Source: Flavobacterium sp. A45
GTDB lineage: Bacteria; Bacteroidota; Bacteroidia; Flavobacteriales; Flavobacteriaceae
NCBI RefSeq assembly: GCF_002001005.1
Contig: NZ_MUNX01000057.1
Coordinates: 1 to 54,893, forward strand
Direction of reading: 5' to 3'
DNA: 54,893 nt
Position 1 is the first letter of the stretch; the number at the start of each line of letters is the position of its first letter. Under the pieces are notes generated by a model. It saw only the letters and a list, made by a program, of their open reading frames with translations, searched no databases and was not told where the DNA came from. Made by a program: the position numbers and the translations under genes. This document shows, piece after piece, positions 34,681-43,412 of the stretch.

Positions 34681-34957
34681 GGTATTGTAAAATTTAAATT
34701 TGGGGGAATTTAATTTTATCAATAATGTGTGTGGTATTTAATTATATAATTTTTTTTGATTTGGGACAAAAAGAGCTTATAATTCTCGACTGAATTAGTT
34801 CATGTGTTAACTAATTACTCGACAAAAGTACACAAATAATCGACAAAATACACCTCGATTGAAAAATTTAACACAATTTTCTTCTTTTTTGTTTTTAAAG
34901 GATAAAAATATAAAACGATAACAACCACTTGTTTGTAAAAAAATAGAATATAGAATT
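34681..34957 (+). promoter_or_regulatory. leader region upstream of the M3 peptidase
   Basis: This AT-rich gap holds no gene. It has AATTTGGGGGAATTT (34697-34711, seen again at 48981-48995); an 8-bp perfect inverted repeat AATTAGTT (34793-34800) and AACTAATT (34809-34816); and a direct repeat TCGACAAAAGTACAC (34819-34833) and TCGACAAAATACAC (34840-34853) spaced 21 bases, two helical turns apart. These may be regulator sites for the peptidase gene. Confidence 0.4.
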
Positions 34958-36985
34958 ATGAATATACTACTTCAAAAATTTGGCACCAAGCTAGACACCG
35001 CGCCATTTTCTAAAATAAAAAATGAAGATTACATTCCTGCTTTTCAGGAAGCAATTGATTTGGCCAAAGCCGAAATTGACGCAATTGTGAACAATACAGA
35101 AAACCCTACTTTTCAAAACACAATTGAGGCTTTATCATTTAGTGGAGACACCTTGGATCGAATTTCAAGTATCTTTTTCAATTTAAATTCGGCTGAAACG
35201 AGTGACGAAATGCAAAAAATCGCTCAAGACGTTTCACCTTTATTATCTGAATTTGGAAATGATGTTCGCTTGAATGCCGCTTTATTTGCCAAAGTAAAAA
35301 CCGTTTATGATCAAAGAGAATCTTTGAACTTAAATCCGGAACAAACAACACTTCTTGATAAACAATACAAAAGCTTTTCCAGAAATGGAGCAAATTTACC
35401 AGAAGACAAGAAAAATCAGTTACGAGAAATCGACAAAGAACTATCGAAATTGAGTTTGCAATTTGGCGAAAATGTATTGGCTGAAACCAATGCTTTCGAA
35501 TTGCATCTTATAGATGAAAAGGATTTGGCAGGTTTACCGGAAGGAACTATTGAAGCGGCTCGTTCATTGGCGAAAGCCCAGGAAAAAGAAGGTTGGATTT
35601 TCACCTTAGATCATCCTAGTTACATTCCGTTTGTAACTTATGCTGACAACCGTGAATTGCGCAAAAAAATTGCGATTGCTTTTGGAGCCAGATGTTTCCA
35701 AAATAACGAATTCAATAATCAGGAGATTGTTTTAAAAATTGCCAAACTGCGCTTCGAAAGAGCCAATCTTTTGGGTTATAAAACTCACGCTCATTTTGTA
35801 CTTGAAGAGCGCATGGCCGAAAGTCCAGAGAAAGTATTATCCTTTTCAAATGATTTATTAGCTAAAGCCAAACTGGCTGCACAAAAAGAATTTGAACAAT
35901 TATCAGCTTTCGCTAAAGAATTGGATGGTATTGAGCAACTTGAAAAATGGGATGGCGCTTATTATTCGGAAAAATTGAAACAACAATTATTCAATTTGGA
36001 TGATGAGAAATTGAAACCGTACTTCCAATTAGAGAAAGTATTGAATGGCGCTTTCACTATTGCCGAAAAACTATATGGACTTACTTTTACAGAGGTTTTT
36101 GATATTGATAAATACCACGAAGAAGTAACCACCTATGAAGTAACAGATAAAAACAAAGAATTAGTTGCTGTTTTCTACGCCGATTTCTTTCCAAGAAAAG
36201 GAAAACGAAATGGCGCTTGGATGACTTCTTTCAAATCACAATACATCAAAGACGGCAAAAACGAAAGACCACACATTTCGAATGTTTGCAACTTTACAAA
36301 ACCTACCGAAACCAAACCGTCGCTTTTGACATTTAACGAAGTGACGACCTTATTTCACGAATTTGGACACGGATTACACGGAATGTTGGCAAATACAACA
36401 TACCCAAATCTCTCGGGAACATCAGTTTATTGGGACTTTGTGGAATTACCAAGTCAGATTATGGAAAACTGGTGCTACGAACCAGAAGCTTTGGCTTTGT
36501 TTGCACACCATTATGAAACCGGCGAAGTTATACCGCAAGAATATGTTGAAAAAATCAAAGAAAGTGCAAGTTTTCAGCAAGGAATGGCAACTAATCGCCA
36601 ATTGAGTTTTGGATTATTGGACATGGGGTGGCACGGACAAGATCCAACGAATATTACTGATATCAAAGCTTTTGAAACCGAACAATTTGCTTCTACGCAA
36701 TTGTATCCAGATGTAAAAGAAAATGCAATGAGTACTGCATTTTCGCATATTTTTCAAGGCGGATATTCCTCAGGATATTACAGCTACAAATGGGCTGAAG
36801 TTCTTGATGCTGATGCATTTGATTATTTCTTAGAAGAAGGAATTTTTAACACTGAAGTAGCAGAAAAATTTAAAGAACATGTACTTTCGAAAGGTGGAAC
36901 CGAACACCCGATGATTTTGTACAAACGTTTTAGAGGACAAGAGCCTAAACCAGATGCTTTGTTGAAAAGAGCAGGGTTGTTGTAA
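34958..36985 (+). CDS. M3-family zinc metallopeptidase (oligopeptidase A / Dcp type)
   Basis: A 675-residue cytoplasmic thimet-oligopeptidase-family enzyme that degrades short peptides. The zinc motif is HEFGH (467-471) within TTLFHEFGHGLHGML, with the third ligand Glu in WDFVELPSQIMENW downstream. The helical N-terminal half (NPTFQNTIEAL) and C-terminal YKWAEVLDADAFDYF are family features. There is no signal peptide, so it is probably cytosolic; family members of this length are annotated as oligopeptidase A or peptidyl-dipeptidase Dcp, and I cannot choose between the two. It stands alone with its own leader and terminator. Confidence 0.92.
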   Translation: MNILLQKFGTKLDTAPFSKIKNEDYIPAFQEAIDLAKAEIDAIVNNTENPTFQNTIEALSFSGDTLDRISSIFFNLNSAETSDEMQKIAQDVSPLLSEFGNDVRLNAALFAKVKTVYDQRESLNLNPEQTTLLDKQYKSFSRNGANLPEDKKNQLREIDKELSKLSLQFGENVLAETNAFELHLIDEKDLAGLPEGTIEAARSLAKAQEKEGWIFTLDHPSYIPFVTYADNRELRKKIAIAFGARCFQNNEFNNQEIVLKIAKLRFERANLLGYKTHAHFVLEERMAESPEKVLSFSNDLLAKAKLAAQKEFEQLSAFAKELDGIEQLEKWDGAYYSEKLKQQLFNLDDEKLKPYFQLEKVLNGAFTIAEKLYGLTFTEVFDIDKYHEEVTTYEVTDKNKELVAVFYADFFPRKGKRNGAWMTSFKSQYIKDGKNERPHISNVCNFTKPTETKPSLLTFNEVTTLFHEFGHGLHGMLANTTYPNLSGTSVYWDFVELPSQIMENWCYEPEALALFAHHYETGEVIPQEYVEKIKESASFQQGMATNRQLSFGLLDMGWHGQDPTNITDIKAFETEQFASTQLYPDVKENAMSTAFSHIFQGGYSSGYYSYKWAEVLDADAFDYFLEEGIFNTEVAEKFKEHVLSKGGTEHPMILYKRFRGQEPKPDALLKRAGLL

Positions 36986-36994
36986 AAATAATAC

Positions 36995-37024
36995 AAACCG
37001 AAGTTTTAGAGCTTCGGTTTTTTT
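36995..37024 (+). terminator. terminator after the M3 peptidase
   Basis: AAACCGAAG (36995-37003) and CTTCGGTTT (37012-37020) pair over 9 bp around TTTTAGAG, followed by T residues. Confidence 0.85.
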
Positions 37025-37025
37025 A

Positions 37026-37190
37026 TTGAACCAAAACCATAAGCAACCCCAAAAAATAGGCACACTCTATACCCAAAAAGAAGTGTAATACTTAGACGTC
37101 TTTTTTATTTGCAAAAAACAAAAACAAAGCCATGACAACAGCAATGTCAAAACAATACTGTAAATTGAAAAATGATATTATCATAGTATT
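37026..37190 (-). pseudogene. decayed copy of the 3' end of the UbiA-like gene
   Basis: On the minus strand this stretch reads like the last 50 or so codons of the gene at 38293-39138. Matches include FFANKK for LAFANEK, SKYYTSFWV (identical) and SVPIFW for SVPIVW. It carries a +1 frameshift after the FANKK segment and a TAG in place of the Glu codon after SFWV, and the DNA aligns from ATTGAAC at the stop end upwards. It is therefore a broken remnant, not a gene. The esterase gene now lies between it and the intact copy. Confidence 0.8.
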
Positions 37191-37215
37191 ATAAAATAAA
37201 GAGGAAGACTATTAT

Positions 37216-38139
37216 TTAAGCTTTGAATAAAAATTGCAAAAATACATTTGATCTTTTTTTCCATGAATCCTCACTATGAGTAGCTCCTTCAAATTTTAAA
37301 GTTTCCCAGTTTTTCCCTTTTATATATCCTTTCTCAAGCATTAATTGGTCTACCTTTATTTGATGCACTTCGTAAAAACGATCAATGGCCAAAGTACCAT
37401 AGTCAAAGTAAATTCGGTGCGTTTTAGGGTCTGGTAAATTGTGTTTTAAATAGGTACGTATAGACTCTGATGGAGAGATAAACTCGTTATCAAACAACAC
37501 AGACCAATGTGTTGATATACAAGCAGCTTTACCGAAAATTTGTGGATATTCGCAAATTGCATACAATGAAATAAGCGCACCCGAAGAACTACCGCCAATG
37601 GCTGTTGAAGCTGCTTCTGTTTTAGTACGATAATTTTTGTCTATAAATGGTTTTAATTCATTAACTAAAAATTTAAGGTAGTTATCTGCCAAATAATTAG
37701 AAGTGTCACTAGCTTGTTCTAAGCCCCCTTGTTCCATCAATACATAGTCCTCTTTGGTTAAATAAACAGTGGCTTTTTGAGGAAAATATTCAAAAAAACG
37801 AGTATCAACATTTGAGATCCCTACAATAATACAAGGACTTATTTCATTATTTTTGATTGCATTACGGCTACTTTTGTCTAATTCCCAAGCCCTACCTTTA
37901 TATGCAGTTTGAGGGTCAAACAAATTTTGTCCATCCTGCATATACAAAACTGGAAAATGCTTGGACGGGTTTTCTTCGTATTCCTTAGGTAAATAAATTT
38001 GAACTTTTCTTGCTTTAACATAAGCAGACTCAAAATCCATAACAAGTACTTTGTCCTTAGCTTCAATAGTGTTTTGACCAAATAACAAATTGGTAAATAA
38101 GGTAAGAATTAATATAAAGAATACGATATGTCTTTTCAT
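37216..38139 (-). CDS. secreted alpha/beta-hydrolase esterase (esterase D family)
   Basis: A 307-residue protein with a signal peptide (1-21, FTNLLFGQ) and an alpha/beta-hydrolase fold of the putative esterase family (PF00756). The nucleophile elbow is GSSSG (183-187, Ser185), preceded by PVLYMQDGQNLFDP, the family's oxyanion-side motif; the catalytic His is likely in GATHSEDSW near the C-terminus. Relatives hydrolyse feruloyl, acetyl-xylan or siderophore esters outside the cytoplasm; the substrate here is open. The gene sits between an intact UbiA-like gene and a decayed copy of its 3' end, suggesting it came in as an insertion. Confidence 0.85.
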   Translation of the reverse strand: MKRHIVFFILILTLFTNLLFGQNTIEAKDKVLVMDFESAYVKARKVQIYLPKEYEENPSKHFPVLYMQDGQNLFDPQTAYKGRAWELDKSSRNAIKNNEISPCIIVGISNVDTRFFEYFPQKATVYLTKEDYVLMEQGGLEQASDTSNYLADNYLKFLVNELKPFIDKNYRTKTEAASTAIGGSSSGALISLYAICEYPQIFGKAACISTHWSVLFDNEFISPSESIRTYLKHNLPDPKTHRIYFDYGTLAIDRFYEVHQIKVDQLMLEKGYIKGKNWETLKFEGATHSEDSWKKRSNVFLQFLFKA

Positions 38140-38292
38140 AACTAGATTGTGTTGAGGATAAAAAAATGGAACTTTAAAATTGTTCCTTAAGTTGATTTTT
38201 AAAATGCTAAATTAAAAACAAGTAGTGCTTTTTCTGTTTTAACAATGATTTACTTATCAACAAAAATGGTTTTTAAAAATTCAGAATATTTC

Positions 38293-39138
38293 TCATTGAA
38301 CAGTTATACATATAAATAACCACCAAACAATAGGCACACTTTCAACCCAAAATGAAGTGTAATATTTGCTGCGTTTTTCATTGGCGAAAGCCAAAAACAA
38401 AGCAATAACAATAACAATAGCAAAAATCAATTTCAATGACAAAAATTGAATACTTGAATTAAAATTATTAGTATTGAAATCACTGTTAAACAATTCCAAA
38501 AAACAAAAAATCATCAATAAAACATATCCCAGATTTTTAGTTCGCCTCACTCCTATTTGCTGAGGAACGGTTTTCAAGTGAGGATCATCATTGGCCAAAT
38601 CAATAATTTCAAAAATAAGAATCAGCACAAAAACCAATATAAACCGCTGAATACTTTTTAGATAGAAATCCGAGGTTATTGCAATTCCTGCATCCAGAAT
38701 TGGCAATACTAAAGTCACTCCTACCCAACACAAAGACACAATATAAATTTTGATACCAGCCCAATTTCTGGCATTTTTTCGGTTTGGAAAAAATGGTAAT
38801 GTGTACAACAAAGTCAAGGATAAAACGCCTACTGAAACAATTTGGGTTATGCGTTGCAATTGAAAAAAGTAAAAACCAACTGCTAGAAAAGAAAGAACAC
38901 TAAACAAAATAATAAGTTTCAAACTAGTTCGCATTTTTACTTTATGGGTACGGGCGAAGCTATCGTACTTCACAAAATTATAGCCCACAATAGTTCCAAA
39001 AAAAGCGAAATTTGCAATCGGCTTATCCTCTGGAATATTGAACATAAAATTAGTCATTTGCACCAATGCAAAACAGGACAAAGCAACGTGTATGCTACTG
39101 TTTATATAAAATTGGAGAATGCTTTTTAAAATCTTCAT
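38293..39138 (-). CDS. UbiA-like prenyltransferase family membrane protein
   Basis: A 281-residue integral membrane protein with 8-9 hydrophobic segments. The segment YNFVKYDSF (about 53-61) could be a degenerate first Asp motif and EIIDLANDDPHLKTVPQQIG (about 176-195) the second Asp motif of UbiA-type prenyltransferases; the RTKNLGYVLL pattern after it also fits. Such enzymes attach prenyl chains to aromatic or lipid acceptors in the inner membrane. The first motif is weak, so activity is uncertain. The C-terminus is duplicated as a decayed copy at 37026-37190. Confidence 0.6.
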   Translation of the reverse strand: MKILKSILQFYINSSIHVALSCFALVQMTNFMFNIPEDKPIANFAFFGTIVGYNFVKYDSFARTHKVKMRTSLKLIILFSVLSFLAVGFYFFQLQRITQIVSVGVLSLTLLYTLPFFPNRKNARNWAGIKIYIVSLCWVGVTLVLPILDAGIAITSDFYLKSIQRFILVFVLILIFEIIDLANDDPHLKTVPQQIGVRRTKNLGYVLLMIFCFLELFNSDFNTNNFNSSIQFLSLKLIFAIVIVIALFLAFANEKRSKYYTSFWVESVPIVWWLFICITVQ

Positions 39139-39234
39139 TAAACAAATTTAATCAATTGTTAATAAATCAGTCCATTAGTTGAAAAATCCCTATAAAATCA
39201 AGTTAAAAAAGGGCTTTATTAAGAGATTAATATT

Positions 39235-39242
39235 TATTTTTG
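39235..39242 (+). promoter_or_regulatory. -7 element upstream of gcvP
   Basis: TATTTTTG matches TAnnTTTG exactly, 132 bases before the gcvP ATG. No well-placed TTG is seen upstream. If used, gcvP has a leader of about 125 bases. Confidence 0.45.
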
Positions 39243-39374
39243 CACCACAAAAAACACAACACTTTTATTTCTACACTAAATAGTCTGGATTGGACTGAAA
39301 TTCAAATATAAATGAATCTTTAAACAATCCCGCTTTTCCTTTAGACTTAAAAAAATATAAAGTAGCTACATAAT

Positions 39375-42224
39375 ATGAAAACAGATTCTTTTGCTTTAAG
39401 ACACATTGGCCCGAGAGAAACAGATTTACAACACATGTTGAAAACCATAGGAGTTGACTCCATAGAGCGACTGGTTTATGAAACACTCCCGGATGATATT
39501 CGTCTAAAAGCACCTCTTGCTTTAGACCCAGCAATGACCGAATATGAATATTCCAATCATATCGCACAGTTGGGAAGCAAAAACAAAATGTTTCAATCGT
39601 ACATCGGTTTAGGATACAATCAAGCTATTGTTCCTGCGGTTATTCAAAGAAATATTTTTGAAAACCCAGGATGGTACACTGCATACACTCCTTACCAAGC
39701 CGAAATTGCACAAGGTCGTTTGGAAGCTATTTTGAATTTCCAAACTATGGTAGTTGAACTTACCGGAATGGAAATCGCAAACGCTTCTTTATTGGACGAA
39801 GCTACTGCAGCTGCCGAAGCAATGGCTTTACTTTTTGATGTAAGAACTCGCGATCAAAAGAAAAACAACATCAATAAATTCTTCGTTTCTGAAGAAATAT
39901 TACCTCAAACTTTATCGGTTTTAGAAACTCGTTCTACTCCAATCGGAATAGAATTGGTTGTTGGAAACCACGAAACTTTTGATTTCTCATCAGACTTTTT
40001 CGGAGCAATCCTTCAATATCCTGGAAAATATGGTCAAGTAAACGACTATACTTCATTTATTGCAAAAGCAGCAGCTAACGAAATTAAAGTAGCCGTTGCA
40101 GCTGATATTTTGAGTTTAACAAAACTAACGCCTCCAGGAGAAATGGGAGCTGCAGTAGTAGTTGGAACTACACAACGTTTCGGAATTCCGTTGGGTTATG
40201 GTGGGCCACACGCTGCTTATTTTGCTACCAAAGACGAGTACAAACGTTCTATGCCAGGAAGAATCATCGGGGTAACTGTTGATACTAACGGGAATCGTGC
40301 CTTGCGTATGGCTTTGCAAACTCGTGAGCAACACATCAAACGTGACAAAGCGACTTCAAATATTTGTACTGCCCAAGTTTTGCTTTCTGTAATGGCTGGA
40401 ATGTACGCTGTATATCACGGACCAAAAGGTTTGCAATATATCGCTGATAAAGTTCACGCTTTGGCTGCAACTTTGTCTAACGAATTGGAAAAACTAGGTT
40501 TACAACAAACCAATACTGCTTTCTTCGATACAATCGTTATCAAAGCAGATGCTCAAAAAGTTCGCACTATTGCAGAACAAAACGAAGTAAACTTCTACTA
40601 CATCGACAACAATACAGTTTCTATCTCTTTGAATGAAACTACAAGTATTGCCGATATCAATAAAATTGCTGGTATTTTCGCTTCCGCAAATGGCAAGCAA
40701 GCAGCAACAATCGAAACTTTATCAGAGGCAAATCATTTCCCTGAAGATTTAAACAGAACATCATCTTTCTTACAACACGATGTTTTCAACAAATTCCACT
40801 CAGAATCAGCGATGATGCGTTACATCAAAATGTTGGAGCGTAAAGATTTATCATTGAATCACTCAATGATTTCTCTAGGATCTTGTACCATGAAACTGAA
40901 TGCAGCTTCAGAGATGTTGCCATTAAGCAATGCACTTTGGAACAACATTCACCCTTTTGCACCGCTAGACCAAGCACAAGGATACCAAGAAATGTTGTCT
41001 AAACTAGAACAACAATTAAACGTAATTACCGGTTTTGCAGGAACTACTTTGCAACCTAACTCAGGTGCACAAGGAGAATATGCAGGATTAATGGTAATTC
41101 GTGCGTACCACCAATCGCGTGGCGATCACCACAGAAATATTGCTTTAATTCCATCATCGGCTCACGGAACCAATCCGGCATCTGCAGCTATGGCGGGTAT
41201 GAAAGTAATCGTTACCAAAACATTGGAAAACGGAAATATTGACGTAGAAGATTTGCGTCAAAAAGCAATTGAACACAAAGATGACCTTTCTTGTTTGATG
41301 GTTACTTACCCATCGACTCACGGGGTTTTTGAGAGCGCTATTATCGAAATCACAAGAATCATCCACGAAAACGGAGGACAGGTTTATATGGACGGTGCCA
41401 ATATGAACGCACAAGTTGGTTTGACCAACCCAGCAACTATTGGAGCTGACGTTTGCCACTTGAACCTTCACAAAACATTCGCCATCCCTCACGGTGGTGG
41501 TGGACCAGGTGTTGGACCAATTTGCGTGGCTGAGCATTTAGTTCCTTTCTTACCATCAAACCCAGTTATCCCAACTGGCGGAAGCAATGCCATTACAGGT
41601 ATTTCTGCAGCCCCTTGGGGATCGGCATTGGTATGTTTAATCTCTTACGGTTACATCACAATGTTAGGCGCCGATGGATTGAAAGAAGCTACAGAACACG
41701 CTATCTTGAACGCCAATTACATCAAAGAAAAATTAAACGGTCACTACGACACTTTATACTCTGGTGAAATGGGTCGTGCGGCTCACGAAATGATTTTGGA
41801 ATGTCGTCCTTTCAAACAAAAAGGAATCGAAGTTACCGATATCGCAAAACGTTTAATGGATTATGGTTTCCACGCACCAACCGTTTCTTTCCCAGTGGCA
41901 GGAACCTTGATGATCGAACCAACCGAAAGTGAAAACCTAGAAGAATTAGACCGTTTTTGTGATGCCATGATTGCCATTCGTAAAGAAATCGAAGCAGCAA
42001 CCATCGAAGACAGCAACAACGTATTGAAAAATTCTCCTCATACATTGGCAATGCTTACTGCCGAAACTTGGGATTTCCCATACAGCAGAGAGCAAGCTGC
42101 TTTCCCACTGGATTACATCGCCGAAAACAAATTCTGGCCTACCGTTCGTAGAGCCGATGACGCTTACGGAGACAGAAACCTAGTATGTAGCTGTGCGCCT
42201 ATTGAGGCTTACATGGAGAGCTAG
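39375..42224 (+). CDS. gcvP: glycine dehydrogenase (decarboxylating), P-protein
   Basis: A 949-residue PLP enzyme of the glycine cleavage system; it decarboxylates glycine and passes the aminomethyl group to the lipoyl H-protein. It is the long, fused (two-domain) form found in E. coli and Flavobacteria. The start FALRHIGPRETDLQHML is standard, and the PLP lysine is Lys700 in HLNLHKTFAIPHGGGGPG. GLGYNQAIVPAVIQRN and the C-terminal EAYMES region fit. GcvT and GcvH are not in the window. A perfect terminator follows. Confidence 0.97.
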   Translation: MKTDSFALRHIGPRETDLQHMLKTIGVDSIERLVYETLPDDIRLKAPLALDPAMTEYEYSNHIAQLGSKNKMFQSYIGLGYNQAIVPAVIQRNIFENPGWYTAYTPYQAEIAQGRLEAILNFQTMVVELTGMEIANASLLDEATAAAEAMALLFDVRTRDQKKNNINKFFVSEEILPQTLSVLETRSTPIGIELVVGNHETFDFSSDFFGAILQYPGKYGQVNDYTSFIAKAAANEIKVAVAADILSLTKLTPPGEMGAAVVVGTTQRFGIPLGYGGPHAAYFATKDEYKRSMPGRIIGVTVDTNGNRALRMALQTREQHIKRDKATSNICTAQVLLSVMAGMYAVYHGPKGLQYIADKVHALAATLSNELEKLGLQQTNTAFFDTIVIKADAQKVRTIAEQNEVNFYYIDNNTVSISLNETTSIADINKIAGIFASANGKQAATIETLSEANHFPEDLNRTSSFLQHDVFNKFHSESAMMRYIKMLERKDLSLNHSMISLGSCTMKLNAASEMLPLSNALWNNIHPFAPLDQAQGYQEMLSKLEQQLNVITGFAGTTLQPNSGAQGEYAGLMVIRAYHQSRGDHHRNIALIPSSAHGTNPASAAMAGMKVIVTKTLENGNIDVEDLRQKAIEHKDDLSCLMVTYPSTHGVFESAIIEITRIIHENGGQVYMDGANMNAQVGLTNPATIGADVCHLNLHKTFAIPHGGGGPGVGPICVAEHLVPFLPSNPVIPTGGSNAITGISAAPWGSALVCLISYGYITMLGADGLKEATEHAILNANYIKEKLNGHYDTLYSGEMGRAAHEMILECRPFKQKGIEVTDIAKRLMDYGFHAPTVSFPVAGTLMIEPTESENLEELDRFCDAMIAIRKEIEAATIEDSNNVLKNSPHTLAMLTAETWDFPYSREQAAFPLDYIAENKFWPTVRRADDAYGDRNLVCSCAPIEAYMES

Positions 42225-42549
42225 AAATTACAGACTGCTGACCCCGGGCGATAGCAAACTGGCGAAGCATTTTAGATTGCAGATTATATACAAAACCCTT
42301 TCAGTTATTTTAGCTGAAAGGGTTTCTTATTTTTATCAGAATCATAAAAAGAATAAGGAGTAGCTATTTTGTTTTTCATAAAAACATCTTTCTAAAACCC
42401 GAACGCACAGATTGCAACCTAGCATCAACGAACAAACAAAGCAAATTCATGTTAGTAGTGCAAATTGATAAAACTTTTAATACATTAAATGATATATTCA
42501 TTTTTTTTTAATTAACTTAACTCACAAATCTTAACTAAATAATTTCATT
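42225..42549. other. gap between gcvP and the plug gene
   Basis: This 325-base gap contains a TTAGATTGCAG motif (42272-42282), the gcvP terminator (42293-42325) and about 100 bases after it that resemble the sequence following the second terminator at 43251. No gene-like frame is seen. The last 120 bases are very AT-rich and should hold the plug-gene promoter, but no clear TAnnTTTG box is visible. Confidence 0.5.
42293..42325 (+). terminator. terminator after gcvP (copy 1 of a repeated region)
   Basis: AAACCCTTTCAG and CTGAAAGGGTTT form a perfect 12-bp stem around a 9-base loop. The same stem core, CCCTTTCAG and CTGAAAGGG, recurs in the terminator at 43251-43281. Confidence 0.88.
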
Positions 42550-43215
42550 ATGCAAATTTCAAAGATGTTACTCACTATTTGCTTGTCATTTGTGCTTTTT
42601 GGGTATGGTCAAAATAAACTAACAGGAAAGGTTGTCGATTTTAACAATAAACCCGTAGCAAAAGCTAAAATATATTTAGATTCCATATACTCCAAAGTGG
42701 TAACAAATAAGAGTGGCGATTTTGAAGTTTCGGTTACTGCAAATGTGAGCACAATTAATGTTTACTCTCATGAATACGGATTATTATCCTCAAAATATAA
42801 TAATGAAGAGAAGATGAGTTTTGTATTTTTAGAGACTGATCAATCAAAAAAAAATAAAAAAAAGAGTCATGTTTCAATAGCATATTCAGAAACAAATCAA
42901 AAATATGTTGTTTCTGAATCAAACACAACAAATGCCTCAACTGATAAGCGGATTTACAACACTGTTTATGATATGATAAGAGGTAAAGTGGCAGGAGTGT
43001 CCGTTTCAAATGATAACAAAATAACTATTCGTGGATTTAATTCAATAAAATATACTGGTCCTCCATTATTTGTTGTTAATGGAATGGTAGTCACAAATAT
43101 TGATTTTCTTATTCCAAATAATATAAAATCAATAGAGGTTTTGAAAGATGCTGAGGCTTCTATTTACGGATCTCGAGGGTCTGCCGGAGCCTTAGTAATA
43201 ACAACAAAACAATAA
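42550..43215 (+). CDS. stand-alone CPD and TonB-plug protein (no barrel)
   Basis: A 221-residue secreted protein. Signal peptide 1-20 (LLTICLSFVLFGYGQ), then a carboxypeptidase-like regulatory domain (about 22-100, KLTGKVVDFNNKPVAKAKIY), a Lys-rich linker (KKNKKK), and a TonB-receptor plug domain (about 125-221, IRGFNSIKYTGPPLFVVNG and YGSRGSAGALVITTKQ). It ends exactly where the plug of SusC meets the barrel, followed by TAA and a terminator; no barrel remnant is downstream. It lacks the EVVVTGYG-type linker found in SusC and in the A2M insert. It may bind TonB or a partner; the function is unknown. Confidence 0.85.
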   Translation: MQISKMLLTICLSFVLFGYGQNKLTGKVVDFNNKPVAKAKIYLDSIYSKVVTNKSGDFEVSVTANVSTINVYSHEYGLLSSKYNNEEKMSFVFLETDQSKKNKKKSHVSIAYSETNQKYVVSESNTTNASTDKRIYNTVYDMIRGKVAGVSVSNDNKITIRGFNSIKYTGPPLFVVNGMVVTNIDFLIPNNIKSIEVLKDAEASIYGSRGSAGALVITTKQ

Positions 43216-43250
43216 TTTTCATTAGGTCTAAATTTAAAAGAATGAGCACC

Positions 43251-43281
43251 CCCTTTCAGTATTAAAACTGAAAGGGTTTTT
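43251..43281 (+). terminator. terminator after the plug gene (copy 2 of a repeated region)
   Basis: CCCTTTCAG (43251-43259) and CTGAAAGGG (43268-43276) form a perfect 9-bp stem followed by TTTTT. The stem is the same as in the gcvP terminator, and flanking bases are also similar. Confidence 0.85.
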
Positions 43282-43310
43282 CATTTATAAGAATTCTGAA
43301 GAAAAATTTA

Positions 43311-43412
43311 GGAGCAGATGTTTTCCATTCTTCATCAGCATTTCTCCTGCTGTCTGCTATATCCATCTCGTAGAAAAAACGAGATGGGATGCCGCTCCCA
43401 TCAGGGCTATTC
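43311..43412 (+). repeat. structured intergenic repeat, copy C
   Basis: Contains CTCCTGCTGTCTGCTATATC, a perfect 9-bp hairpin CCATCTCGT (43363-43371) and ACGAGATGG (43379-43387) with loop AGAAAAA, then GATGCCGCTCCCATCAGGGC. Copy A has the same flanks but a wholly different stem (CTTTTGTGTC-type), so pairing is kept while the sequence changes. This supports a structured RNA or DNA element. Confidence 0.7.

Noticed and set aside
36830..37063. Minus-strand frame of 77 codons at the M3 peptidase end
   Set aside because: Its first residues come from the decayed UbiA-like remnant and the rest is the reverse of the peptidase gene; not a gene.
41154..41537. Minus-strand open frame of 127 codons inside gcvP
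   Set aside because: It mirrors conserved gcvP codons, is Cys/His/Ser-rich with no recognisable family, and has no promoter; an antisense shadow.
42550..43215. The plug-only gene as a truncated SusC pseudogene
   Set aside because: It ends with a stop followed by a proper terminator, has a normal signal peptide, stops at a domain boundary, and there is no barrel-like frame downstream in any reading frame.
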